This document shows, in pieces, positions 16,594 to 24,218 of a stretch of 64,000 nucleotides of DNA. The translations under genes were made by a program, and so were the position numbers. Below the pieces are notes generated by a model, which worked only from the letters and a program-made list of their open reading frames with translations, made no database searches and was not told the origin of the DNA. The number at the start of each line of letters is the position of its first letter. The first letter of the stretch is position 1. The DNA lies in NCBI GenBank assembly GCA_033856255.1, contig JAWVFH010000031.1, forward strand, positions 3,973 to 67,972. Reading direction: 5' to 3'. Source of the stretch: WHSW01 sp033856255. GTDB taxonomy: Bacteria > Actinomycetota > Thermoleophilia > Solirubrobacterales > 70-9.

Positions 16594-16609
16594 ACGAACA
16601 TATGTTCGT
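16594..16609. promoter_or_regulatory. Perfect 16-bp palindrome matching the LexA/SOS box
   Basis: ACGAACATATGTTCGT is a perfect palindrome. Its core CGAACATATGTTCG fits the Gram-positive/actinobacterial LexA box CGAAC-N4-GTTCG. It sits in the 55 bp between two divergent genes and contains the ATG (16602-16604) of the HNH gene, so a bound repressor would cover the start of that gene. The match is visible in sequence; LexA binding is inference. An Rrf2 operator for the leftward gene is the main alternative. Confidence 0.65.
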
Positions 16610-17519
16610 CTTGCGGTCGAAGCGCGAGGAACAATCGAGAGCTCGCGAGCTACGGAGGCGAGGCTGGCCGATGCGCCGAATCGCAAATGAGCTGGGTGTC
16701 TCGCTCGGCTCGGTCAGCCTCTGGGCCAGAGATGTTCGTCCTTTAAGCGATCGGGGCGAGCAGTCGAGTCGCGTGAAAGGCCCGCGCCCTGGAACGGCCT
16801 CGGCCGGCCTCGGCCACGAGACCAAGATCTGCGGCAAATGCCGCCGCGAGCTCCCGATCGATCGATTTAACCGCCACCCCACTCACGGACATCAACACTG
16901 GTGCCGGGATTGCTTCAGGGCTTACTTCCAGGCCCGCGGAAACCTGCACCGAAGTCAGACCTCAGCGGCCCGTGTGCGTCGCAGGACGGCCGGACGTCAG
17001 TTCATCGCGGATTACCTGACTCACCACGCCTGTGCCGATTGCGCGGAAAGCGACTCCGTTGTCCTCGAGTTCGATCACACCCAGCAGAAGCAAGCAAGCG
17101 TGAGCGCTCTCGTAGCTGCGGGGTGGTCAATCAAGCGACTGAAGCAAGAGATCACGCTGTGCGACGTAGTCTGCGTCAACTGTCATCGCCGCCGGACCGC
17201 CCGGCGTGGATCGTCGTGGCGGACCGATCCATGGGCGCTCGACAAGAAGGCGCATCTCCTGCCGGGCGAGCGACGCAACATGGAATTGATCCGAGACACC
17301 TTGTGCGCGTTCAAATGCGTTGACTGTGGTCTCCGCGACCTGCTCGTATTGGAATTCGATCATGTCGGCCCGAAACGCGGGAACGTGATCGAGATGGCGA
17401 GGCGCGGTTGCTCGCTGATGAACTTGGAGCGTGAGCTGGCCATGTGCGAAATCCGGTGCGCGAACTGTCACCGGCGGCGGACGCGCCATCTCTACGACCT
17501 CTCCGCGCACGCCGCCTAA
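16602..17519 (+). CDS. HTH plus duplicated HNH/zinc-module protein, putative nuclease
   Basis: Predicted DNA-binding or DNA-cutting protein of 305 residues. Modules in order: a helix-turn-helix (about 14-45, MRRIANELGVSLGSVSLWARD); a small zinc finger (C77-x2-C80 ... C101-x2-C104); and two tandem copies of an HNH-like zinc module. In copy 1, CADC (144-147), LEFDH (155-159) and CVNCHRRRT (191-199). In copy 2, CVDC (239-242), LEFDH (250-254) and CANCHRRRT (286-294). The His of FDH and the CxxCH zinc knuckle resemble HNH endonucleases. Base composition looks less GC-rich than in neighbours, suggesting transfer. The annotated ATG lies inside a LexA-like palindrome; a leaderless or later start is possible. 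It ends 9 bp before tRNA-Lys. Confidence 0.75.
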   Translation: MFVLRSKREEQSRARELRRRGWPMRRIANELGVSLGSVSLWARDVRPLSDRGEQSSRVKGPRPGTASAGLGHETKICGKCRRELPIDRFNRHPTHGHQHWCRDCFRAYFQARGNLHRSQTSAARVRRRTAGRQFIADYLTHHACADCAESDSVVLEFDHTQQKQASVSALVAAGWSIKRLKQEITLCDVVCVNCHRRRTARRGSSWRTDPWALDKKAHLLPGERRNMELIRDTLCAFKCVDCGLRDLLVLEFDHVGPKRGNVIEMARRGCSLMNLERELAMCEIRCANCHRRRTRHLYDLSAHAA

Positions 17520-17528
17520 GCTGCTACG

Positions 17529-17600
17529 GCCCCCGTAGCTCAACAGGTAGAGCAGCAGACTTTTAATCTGCCGGAGAAGGTTCGAGTCCTTCCGGGGGCA
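17529..17600 (+). tRNA. tRNA-Lys (anticodon TTT)
   Basis: A cloverleaf can be drawn by eye. The acceptor stem GCCCCCG/CGGGGGC (17529-17535 with 17593-17599) ends with discriminator A17600. The D-arm is GCTC...GAGC. The anticodon stem GCAGA/TCTGC encloses loop CTTTTAA with anticodon TTT at 17562-17564. The T-arm is GAAGG-TTCGAGT-CCTTC. The 3' CCA is not encoded. Confidence 0.95.
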
Positions 17601-17614
17601 CTACTCTGCGCCCC

Positions 17615-18106
17615 ATGGAAGGGACCGGGCAACACCCTCCCGCGGGCTGGTACGAGGACCCCGACGACGGGGCGCTGCAGCGCTTCTGGGACGGGTCGCG
17701 GTGGACGAGCAGCCGGATGCCGCGCAACGAGGCGGTGCCGCTCGAGGGCGAGGAGCTCGAGCCCGCGCCGAGCACCCGCTACGCGAGCGACATCCCCAAG
17801 GTCGAGGGCGGCGGTCTGCCCGCGGCCGCCTGGTACGCCGACCCCGAGAACGCGACCGGGATGCGCTACTGGGACGGCACGCAGTGGACCGAGCACCGCA
17901 CGGACTACCGCGCCGAGGCGCCGGCGAAGACGGTCGGCGAGGGCATGGTCGCCGCCGGTTACATCCTCGCCTTCCTGTTCCCGATCGCGGGCGCCGTCAT
18001 CGGCGTCATCCTGATGGGCCGCCACAACAGCCACGGCCGCTGGGTGCTGGCCCTCTCCGTCCTCTTCTTCATCGCCTTCGTCGCGATCGGCGAGACGAAC
18101 CACTAG
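17615..18106 (+). CDS. Membrane protein with two DUF2510 domains
   Basis: Protein of 163 residues with two N-terminal DUF2510 repeats, PAGWYEDP...RFWDGSRWT (about 9-32) and AAWYADP...MRYWDGTQWTEH (about 72-98), the short Trp-rich modules common in actinobacterial envelope proteins. Two C-terminal membrane segments follow (about 112-135 and 143-158). No enzymatic function is apparent; a role at the membrane is inferred from layout. The gene starts 14 bp after tRNA-Lys, and its ATG has no strong ribosome-binding site. It converges with the PhzF-like gene 4 bp away. Confidence 0.85.
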   Translation: MEGTGQHPPAGWYEDPDDGALQRFWDGSRWTSSRMPRNEAVPLEGEELEPAPSTRYASDIPKVEGGGLPAAAWYADPENATGMRYWDGTQWTEHRTDYRAEAPAKTVGEGMVAAGYILAFLFPIAGAVIGVILMGRHNSHGRWVLALSVLFFIAFVAIGETNH

Positions 18107-18110
18107 AGCG

Positions 18111-18803
18111 TCAGCCGCCGACCGGGTGCTCCCGTGTCTCGTCGGCGACCACCAGGCCGCGGATCTCGGCGGTCCCGTCGTCGAGCGGCTCGGCGAAGAT
18201 CACCGACCCGCGCCCCTGGCGGATCTCGAGCTCACGGCCGAGCAGGGCGCAGAGCCGCATCGCCGCGGAGCCGGTCGCCTCGTCCTCGGTCACGCCCGCC
18301 TCGGGCGCGAAGACGCGGGCGCGGATCAGCCCGCGCGGCTCGTCGAGCCAGGCCCAGACGCCGACCAGCCGGAGGCCGTCCGGCGGCCCGTCGAGCGCCT
18401 CCACCTCCTCCGCCGACCCGACCTCAACGAACTCCCACGCCGGCCCCCATTCCGGCCTCCCCGCCGTGCAGGCGAGCTCGCCGTCGAAGCGGACCGCGAC
18501 CTCGCCCGCCGGCGGGCGCAGCGTCTTCGGCTCGTGGCCGCGCTCGCGCAGCAGCCAGGCCGTGCCGACCAGCGGGTGCCCCGCCAGCGGCAGCTCCGTC
18601 TCGGGGGTGAAGATCCGCATCTCCGCACGCTCGAGGTCGTCGACGAAGACCGTCTCGGCGAAGCCGAGCTCGTGGGCGATCGGCTGGCGGCGCGCCTCCG
18701 GGACGTCACCGCCGTGGAGGAAGACCCCGAGCGGGTTGCCGCCGCTGCGGTCCGCGGCGCAGAAGACTCGCAGGACGTCCAGCGTCGCCGTGTCGGCGGG
18801 CAT
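18111..18803 (-). CDS. PhzF family isomerase-like protein
   Basis: Member of the PhzF/diaminopimelate-epimerase-fold superfamily, 230 residues, somewhat shorter than the usual 260-300. Conserved segments are VFCAADRSGGNPLGV near the N-terminus, LGFAETVFV with the family's catalytic-type glutamate, FTPETELPLAGHPLVG, and GVTEDEATGSAAMRLC in the second half. The ATG at 18803 shares a base with the purH stop (TGATG), so it is the last gene of the purF-recQ-purN-purH transcript; the open frame beyond it is a purH shadow. Physiological substrates of most PhzF proteins are unknown, and nothing here suggests phenazine synthesis. Confidence 0.85.
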   Translation of the reverse strand: MPADTATLDVLRVFCAADRSGGNPLGVFLHGGDVPEARRQPIAHELGFAETVFVDDLERAEMRIFTPETELPLAGHPLVGTAWLLRERGHEPKTLRPPAGEVAVRFDGELACTAGRPEWGPAWEFVEVGSAEEVEALDGPPDGLRLVGVWAWLDEPRGLIRARVFAPEAGVTEDEATGSAAMRLCALLGRELEIRQGRGSVIFAEPLDDGTAEIRGLVVADETREHPVGG

Positions 18804-20431
18804 CAATGGCGGAAGTGGCGGCGGCCTGTGAACACCATCGCCGCGCCCGCCTCGTCGCAGGCGGCGATCACCTCGCCGTCGCGCTTCGAGCCCCCCGGCT
18901 GGATCAGCGCCGTGGCGCCGGCGGCGATCGCCGCCTGGGGCCCGTCCGGGAACGGATAGAAGGCGTCGGAGGCGACGGCCGACTGCGCCAGCACATCGGC
19001 CGCGCCGTCGCCGAACGCGTCGCCGGCCTTCTGGATCGCGATCCGGACCGAGTCGACGCGGCTCATCTGCCCGGCCCCGATCCCGATCGTCGCCCCGCCC
19101 TTGGCGAACACGATCGCGTTCGAGCGCACGTGGCGGCACACCTTCCAGGCGAAGATCAGGTCGTCCCACTGCTCCTCGCTCGGCTGGCGGACCGTGGGCA
19201 CGGTCATCGACCCCCGATCCTCCTCGATCCGGTCGGGCTCCTGGACCAGCAGGCCGCCGCGGACCCGCTTCACGTCGCGCTCGCGCGGCGCGTAATCGAG
19301 CGACTCGCCGGGTTCGAGCTCCAGGATCCGCACCGACTCCTTCTGGGACAGCACCTCGATCGCGCCGGGCCCGAAGCCGGGCGTCATCAGCACCTCGATG
19401 AACTGCTGGTGCAGGCGCTCGGCCAGCGCCCCGTCGACCGGGCGGTTGAAGACGATCACCCCGCCGAACGCCGACAGCGGGTCGCAGGCGAACGCCTTCT
19501 CGTAAGCCTCGTTGACGGTTTCGGCGACCGCCGTCCCGCAGGGGTTGTTGTGCTTGACGATCACGCACGCCGGCCGCTCGAACTCGTCGAGCAGCTTGCG
19601 CGCCGAGTCGAGGTCGAGCAGGTTGTTGAACGAGAGCGGCTTGCCGTGCTGCTTGGCGAGCCCGGAGAGCACGTGCGAGCGGACGCCGGACTCCAGGTAC
19701 AGCGCCGCCTTCTGGTGCGGGTTCTCGCCGTAGGGGAGCTCCATGAACTTGTCGTAGACCATCGCCCAGTGCTCGGGGAAGCTCTCGTAGCGGAGCCCGA
19801 ACCAGCGGGAGATCGCCGCGTCGTAGGAGGCGGTGTGGGCGAAGGCCTCGTTGGCCAGCCACTGGCGGGTCTCGGTCGAGATCTCGCCGCCGCTCTCGCG
19901 CAGCTCCTCCAGCACGGCGTCGTACGCCTCGGGCTCGACCACGACGGCGACCGCGTTGTGGTTCTTGGCGGCCGCCCGGATCATCGTCGGCCCGCCAATG
20001 TCGATGTTCTCGACCGCCTCGCGCTCGGTCACGTCGGGCCGCTCGACCGTGCGCTGGAACGGGTAGAGGTTGACGCAGACGAGATCGATCGGCTCGATCC
20101 CCTCGGCCTCCAGGGTCGCCATGTGATCGGAGTCGTCGCGGCGCGCCAGCAGCGCGGCGTGCAGTCGCGGGTGCAGCGTCTTCACCCGGCCGTCGAGGAT
20201 CTCGGGCGAGCCCGTGAACTCGGCCACGTCGATGACCTCGATCCCGGCCTCGCGAATCGCCGCCGCCGTGCCCCCGGTCGAGAGGATCTGCACTCCGAGC
20301 TCACTGAGGCCGCGGGCGAAGTCGACCACCCCAGCCTTCTCGGAGACCGAGATCAGCGCCCGCCGCACCCGCACCGGGATCCCGCCCGGCGGCGCGCCGC
20401 CCTCCTCCGTGATCGCAGCCTCGATCCTCAT
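18803..20431 (-). CDS. purH: Bifunctional AICAR transformylase/IMP cyclohydrolase
   Basis: Catalyses the last two steps of IMP synthesis in the cytoplasm: formylation of AICAR and ring closure. The 542 residues match the bifunctional size. The N-terminal IMP cyclohydrolase domain (about 22-215) has SEKAGVVDFA and KTLHP (84-88), and the transformylase domain carries KHNNPCG near residue 290 with PYGENPHQ before it. A short non-conserved N-terminal extension of about 20 residues precedes VRVRRALISVSEK, so an internal start is conceivable. It lies 11 bp after purN and overlaps the PhzF-like gene. Confidence 0.96.
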   Translation of the reverse strand: MRIEAAITEEGGAPPGGIPVRVRRALISVSEKAGVVDFARGLSELGVQILSTGGTAAAIREAGIEVIDVAEFTGSPEILDGRVKTLHPRLHAALLARRDDSDHMATLEAEGIEPIDLVCVNLYPFQRTVERPDVTEREAVENIDIGGPTMIRAAAKNHNAVAVVVEPEAYDAVLEELRESGGEISTETRQWLANEAFAHTASYDAAISRWFGLRYESFPEHWAMVYDKFMELPYGENPHQKAALYLESGVRSHVLSGLAKQHGKPLSFNNLLDLDSARKLLDEFERPACVIVKHNNPCGTAVAETVNEAYEKAFACDPLSAFGGVIVFNRPVDGALAERLHQQFIEVLMTPGFGPGAIEVLSQKESVRILELEPGESLDYAPRERDVKRVRGGLLVQEPDRIEEDRGSMTVPTVRQPSEEQWDDLIFAWKVCRHVRSNAIVFAKGGATIGIGAGQMSRVDSVRIAIQKAGDAFGDGAADVLAQSAVASDAFYPFPDGPQAAIAAGATALIQPGGSKRDGEVIAACDEAGAAMVFTGRRHFRH

Positions 20432-20442
20432 CCGCTCCTACT

Positions 20443-21066
20443 CTAGTCCGCGGAACCGGCGCCGATCGTGACCACTCGGGTGCCCGGATCGACGGAGACC
20501 CGGCCGGCCGCGATCAGCCGGATCGCCTCCGGCAGGAGCGCGTGTTCGGTGGCGTGGATCGCCGCCTCGAGCGCCTCGCGATCGCGGTTCGGCGGCACCG
20601 GCACGGGGCGCTGGAGCAGGATCGGGCCCGAGTCGACGCCCTCGTCGACGAAGTGCACGGTCACCCCGGTGATCCTGACCCCGTGGGCGAGCGCCTGGCC
20701 GACCGCGTCGAGGCCGGGGAACGACGGCAGCAGCGCCGGATGGACGTTGATCACTCGCCCGGCGAAGCGCTCGACGAAGCCGGGCGAGAGCAGCTGCATG
20801 TAGCCGGCGAGCACGACCAGGTCGACGCCGCGCTCGGCGAGCCAGTCGGCGATCGCGAGGTCGCGCTGCTCGCGGCTCGCATGCTCGCCCGCCGGGAAGC
20901 AGGCCGTCTCGATCCCCGCCGCGCGCGCCCGCTCCAGGGCCGGCGCCTCCGGCTTGTCGGAGCCGACCGCGACCACCTCGACCTCGCGACCGTGGAGCTG
21001 GTCGAGGATCGCCTGCAGGTTCGTCCCCGCCCCCGAGGCGAGCACGCCCACCCTCAGAGGGTTCAC
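20443..21066 (-). CDS. purN: Phosphoribosylglycinamide formyltransferase
   Basis: Transfers a formyl group from 10-formyl-tetrahydrofolate to GAR in purine synthesis; 207 residues, normal for PurN. The GTG at 21066 was chosen because it overlaps the recQ stop (GTGA) and begins NPLRVGVLASGAGTNLQA, the family N-terminus. The catalytic region INVHPALLPSFPG with the Asn and His, and DEGVDSGPI with the Asp, are all present. It is translationally coupled to recQ, an unusual pairing, and followed by purH after 11 bp. Confidence 0.95.
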   Translation of the reverse strand: MNPLRVGVLASGAGTNLQAILDQLHGREVEVVAVGSDKPEAPALERARAAGIETACFPAGEHASREQRDLAIADWLAERGVDLVVLAGYMQLLSPGFVERFAGRVINVHPALLPSFPGLDAVGQALAHGVRITGVTVHFVDEGVDSGPILLQRPVPVPPNRDREALEAAIHATEHALLPEAIRLIAAGRVSVDPGTRVVTIGAGSAD

Positions 21067-22577
21067 GCCGCCCTCGCGACTCGCAACGTCGGGTAGCGAC
21101 CGCCGGTCGAGCGCAGGCGTCCGGTGTCGATCAGCGCGTCGACCTCCGCCAGCACGTCCTCGGCGCGCCACTCGGAGAACTCGCCGTACCCCGGCAGGGC
21201 GTCATAGGAGTACTTGAGCAGCGCCTTGCTGCGGCCACCGCGCAGGATCTCGACGGTCTTCGTGCGCCCGACCGCGGGTGCGGCGCCCTCGACCACGGCG
21301 ACGATCGCGCCCTCGATGTCGGCCGTCTCGGCCACCGAGCGGGCGACCGGCCGCGGCGCGGTCGCCGCCAGGCCTCCGTCGCAGACGTCGCAGCAGCGGC
21401 CCTCCGCGCTCCCCAGCGTCCGGTCGCCGAAGTGGCGCAGGATCGCCTGGCGCCGGCAGAGATCGCCCTCGACGAAGCCCCAGACCTCGCGGTACTGGCG
21501 CCAGCGGTGGTTGCGAGCCTCCGGGTCGTCGACCTGGTTGATGAAGAAGACGTGCAGCCCCTTGTCGCGGTTCTCGGCCAGCAACACACAGCGCGAGGCG
21601 AGCCCGTCCCGGCCGCCGCGCCCGGCCTCCTGGTAGTAGGCCTCCAGCGAGGACGGGACGACCTCGTGCAGGACCGTGCGCACGTCCGCCTTGTCGACCC
21701 CCATGCCGAAGGCGTTCGTGGCAACGACCACCGGGGCCTCGCCCGCCATGAAGGACCGCTGCGCCTCGGCCCGCTCGCCCCGCTCCATCCCGGCGTGGTA
21801 GGCCGGCACCGGCCGGCCGAGCTCGCGGCGCAGCCAGGACGCGGTCTCGTCGGTCTTCTTGCGGGTGCCGGCGTAGACGATCGCGGGCAGCGCTCCTGGC
21901 TCCGAGAGCAGCGCCAGGGTCGCGTCGCGCTTCGCCCGAGCGGAGGCGACGGGGACGACGTCGTAGGAGAGGTTCGGCCGGTCGAAGCCGGTCGTGATCC
22001 GCACCGGCTCGCGCAATCCCAGCCGCCGGGCGACGTCGACCGCCACCCGAGGGGTCGCGGTCGCAGTGGCGGCGAAGACCGAGCGCGCGCCTAGCGCACG
22101 GGCGACCTCTCCGAGGCGGAAGTACTCGGGACGGAAGTCGTGGCCCCACTGGCTGACGCAGTGCGCCTCGTCGACGACGAACAGCCCGACCTCCGCAGCC
22201 GCCAGCCGGTCGACGAAGCCCGGGGTGGCGAAGCGCTCCGGGGCGACGTAGAGCATCCGCACCTCGCCGGCGATCGCCCGCTCCAGCGCGAGCCGGTTGT
22301 CGGCGCCGTCGCGTTGCGCGTTGATCAGCTCCGCCCGCCCGCCGAGGCTCTCGACCTGGTCGGTCATCAGCGAGACCAGCGGCGAGACGACGACCGCCAG
22401 CCGGTCGTCGATCATCGCCGGCAGCTGGTAGCAGAGCGACTTGCCGGCTCCGGTCGGCATCACCAGGAGGACGTCGCGCCCGGCGACCGCGGCCTCGATC
22501 GCCTGCTGCTGTCCGCGCCGGAAGGCCGGGTGGCCGAAATGGCGCTGCAGCGCGTCTGTGAGCTCGAGCTCGTTCAC
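21063..22577 (-). CDS. recQ: RecQ-family ATP-dependent DNA helicase
   Basis: 3'-5' DNA helicase of 504 residues for recombination and fork repair. Visible motifs: PTGAGKS (41-47), DEAH (135-138, DEAHCVSQWGHDFRPEY), ATATATPRV motif III, and the motif VI region QEAGRGGRDG. The zinc-binding segment is present (LCRRQAILRHFGD then CCDVCDGG). It is shorter than E. coli RecQ (about 610) and has no visible HRDC domain; the C-terminal about 75 residues may be a reduced winged-helix region. It starts at GTG 22577, 57 bp after purF, and its stop overlaps the purN start, so it sits inside a purine transcript. Confidence 0.94.
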   Translation of the reverse strand: MNELELTDALQRHFGHPAFRRGQQQAIEAAVAGRDVLLVMPTGAGKSLCYQLPAMIDDRLAVVVSPLVSLMTDQVESLGGRAELINAQRDGADNRLALERAIAGEVRMLYVAPERFATPGFVDRLAAAEVGLFVVDEAHCVSQWGHDFRPEYFRLGEVARALGARSVFAATATATPRVAVDVARRLGLREPVRITTGFDRPNLSYDVVPVASARAKRDATLALLSEPGALPAIVYAGTRKKTDETASWLRRELGRPVPAYHAGMERGERAEAQRSFMAGEAPVVVATNAFGMGVDKADVRTVLHEVVPSSLEAYYQEAGRGGRDGLASRCVLLAENRDKGLHVFFINQVDDPEARNHRWRQYREVWGFVEGDLCRRQAILRHFGDRTLGSAEGRCCDVCDGGLAATAPRPVARSVAETADIEGAIVAVVEGAAPAVGRTKTVEILRGGRSKALLKYSYDALPGYGEFSEWRAEDVLAEVDALIDTGRLRSTGGRYPTLRVARAA

Positions 22578-22634
22578 CCGTCGATGATCTAGGTCCGAGC
22601 GGCGGGTCTTTCGCCCCGGCGAGCGCGGCTCATC

Positions 22635-24104
22635 TCAGCTGGCGCCCTGGACCACCGGCAGCGTCTCGAGCGCGAACTTGCCGTTCGCCTCGCCGCCGTC
22701 TCCGAGCGGGTACTCGCCGGTGAAGCAGGCGTCGCAATGAACCTCGCGCGGGGTCCCGACCGCCTCGTAGACGCCGTCCAGCGACAGGTAGGCGAGCGAG
22801 TCGGCGCCGATCTCGGCGGCGATCTCCTCGACCGTGCGCCCGTGGGCGACCATCTCCTCCGAGGTCGACATGTCGACCCCGTAGTGGCACGGGTAGCGGA
22901 TCGGCGGCGCCGAGATCCGCAGATGGACCTCGAGCGCCCCGGCGTCGCGCAGCATGCCGACGATCTGGCGGGTGGTGTTGCCGCGCACGATCGAGTCGTC
23001 GACGACGACGATGCGCTTGCCGGCGACGATCTCGGGCAGCGGGTTGAACTTCATCCGCAGGCCGTGCTTGCGCAGCTCCTGGCCGGGCTGGATGAAGGTC
23101 CGCTGCACGTAGCGGTTCTTGATCAGCCCGTCGTCCTTGGGCAGACCGGAGGCGCGCGCGTAGCCGTTCGCGGCGGGATTGCCGGAGTCGGGGACCGAGA
23201 TCACGAGATCCGCGTCGGCCGGGGCCTCGCGGGCGAGGATCTCGCCCATCCTGCCGCGCACCTGCTGCAGCACGCGGCCCTCGAGCCGCGAGTCGGGGCG
23301 CGAGAAGTAGATGTGCTCGAAGACGCAGTGGGCGGGACGGTCGGCGGGGACGATCTGGCGGGTCTCGAGCCCGCCCTCGGTCAGCGCCACGAGCTCACCC
23401 GGCTGCACCTCGCGCATCAGCTCGGCGCCGATGATGTCGAAGGCGCAGCTCTCGGAGGCGACGCAGAAGCGGTCGCCGAGCTTGCCGAGCGAGAGCGGCC
23501 GGACCCCGTTCGGGTCGCGGAAGGCGACCACTGCACGCTTCGTCATCACCACGGTCGAGTAGGCGCCCTCGAGGCGCGGCATCACCGCGGCGACCGCGTT
23601 CTCGATCGGCCTCGCCTCCTCGACCGAGACCAGCGCGGCGATGATCTCCGAGTCCGAGGTGCCGCGGAACTCGATCCCGCGCTGGCGCAGCTCGTCGTAG
23701 AGCTCGACCGCGTTGGTGAGGTTGCCGTTGTGGGCGAGCGCGACCTCGCGCCCGTCGTCGCGCCAGACCGGCTGCGAGTTCTCCCACGAGCCGCCGCCGG
23801 TGGTCGAGTAGCGGACGTGGCCGATCGCCATATCGCCCTCGAGCGCCTGCAGCTTCTGCTCGTCGAAGACCTGCGAGACGAGCCCCGTGTCACGGAGGGT
23901 TGTGATGTGGCCGCCCTCGCAGGTGGCGATCCCCGCCGACTCCTGGCCGCGATGCTGGAGCGCGTAGAGCGCGAAGTAGGTGAGCCGGGCCACGTCGTGT
24001 CCAGGCGCGTACACGCCGAAGACGCCGCACTCGTCGCGCGGTCCGTCGCGGTCGGCAACGCCGTCTTGATCGCGGTCCGGGGGGAGCCGCTGGTTTGGCT
24101 TCAT
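22635..24104 (-). CDS. purF: Amidophosphoribosyltransferase (Fe-S type)
   Basis: First committed enzyme of purine synthesis, converting PRPP and glutamine to phosphoribosylamine; 489 residues from ATG 24104. This ATG is preceded by AGAGAAG; a GTG 15 bp upstream is also possible. A 25-residue propeptide precedes the nucleophile C26 (DECGVFGV), so autoprocessing as in B. subtilis PurF is expected. The PRPP loop is VVVDDSIVRGNTT. Four cysteines in the positions of the B. subtilis 4Fe-4S ligands (AHCVFEH, YPCHYG, HCDACFTG) suggest the oxygen-sensitive clustered form. First gene of purF-recQ-purN-purH-phzF; divergent from the beta-propeller gene with about 114 bp between. Confidence 0.96.
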   Translation of the reverse strand: MKPNQRLPPDRDQDGVADRDGPRDECGVFGVYAPGHDVARLTYFALYALQHRGQESAGIATCEGGHITTLRDTGLVSQVFDEQKLQALEGDMAIGHVRYSTTGGGSWENSQPVWRDDGREVALAHNGNLTNAVELYDELRQRGIEFRGTSDSEIIAALVSVEEARPIENAVAAVMPRLEGAYSTVVMTKRAVVAFRDPNGVRPLSLGKLGDRFCVASESCAFDIIGAELMREVQPGELVALTEGGLETRQIVPADRPAHCVFEHIYFSRPDSRLEGRVLQQVRGRMGEILAREAPADADLVISVPDSGNPAANGYARASGLPKDDGLIKNRYVQRTFIQPGQELRKHGLRMKFNPLPEIVAGKRIVVVDDSIVRGNTTRQIVGMLRDAGALEVHLRISAPPIRYPCHYGVDMSTSEEMVAHGRTVEEIAAEIGADSLAYLSLDGVYEAVGTPREVHCDACFTGEYPLGDGGEANGKFALETLPVVQGAS

Positions 24105-24218
24105 CGGGCTTCTCTGCACCTGAGAAGTCGGAGGGCGAGGCAGGCGGGCGCCTACCCGTCAAGGCTAGCAACGGATGCGGCCATTCACACGGCCTTACCC
24201 GTGCGCCATCATGGGTAC

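Noticed and set aside
17529..17600. tRNA-Lys as an integration site for the HNH gene
   Set aside because: The HNH gene lies on the 5' side of the tRNA, no partial tRNA repeat or integrase is present, and islands normally join at the 3' end.
18111..18803. Phenazine biosynthesis gene
   Set aside because: Only a PhzF-fold protein is present; no other phenazine gene occurs and the family is mostly of unknown function.
22737..24200. Open plus-strand frame running over the purF gene into the beta-propeller
   Set aside because: Only the part after about 24219 encodes a sensible protein; the rest is antisense to purF, which is unmistakable.
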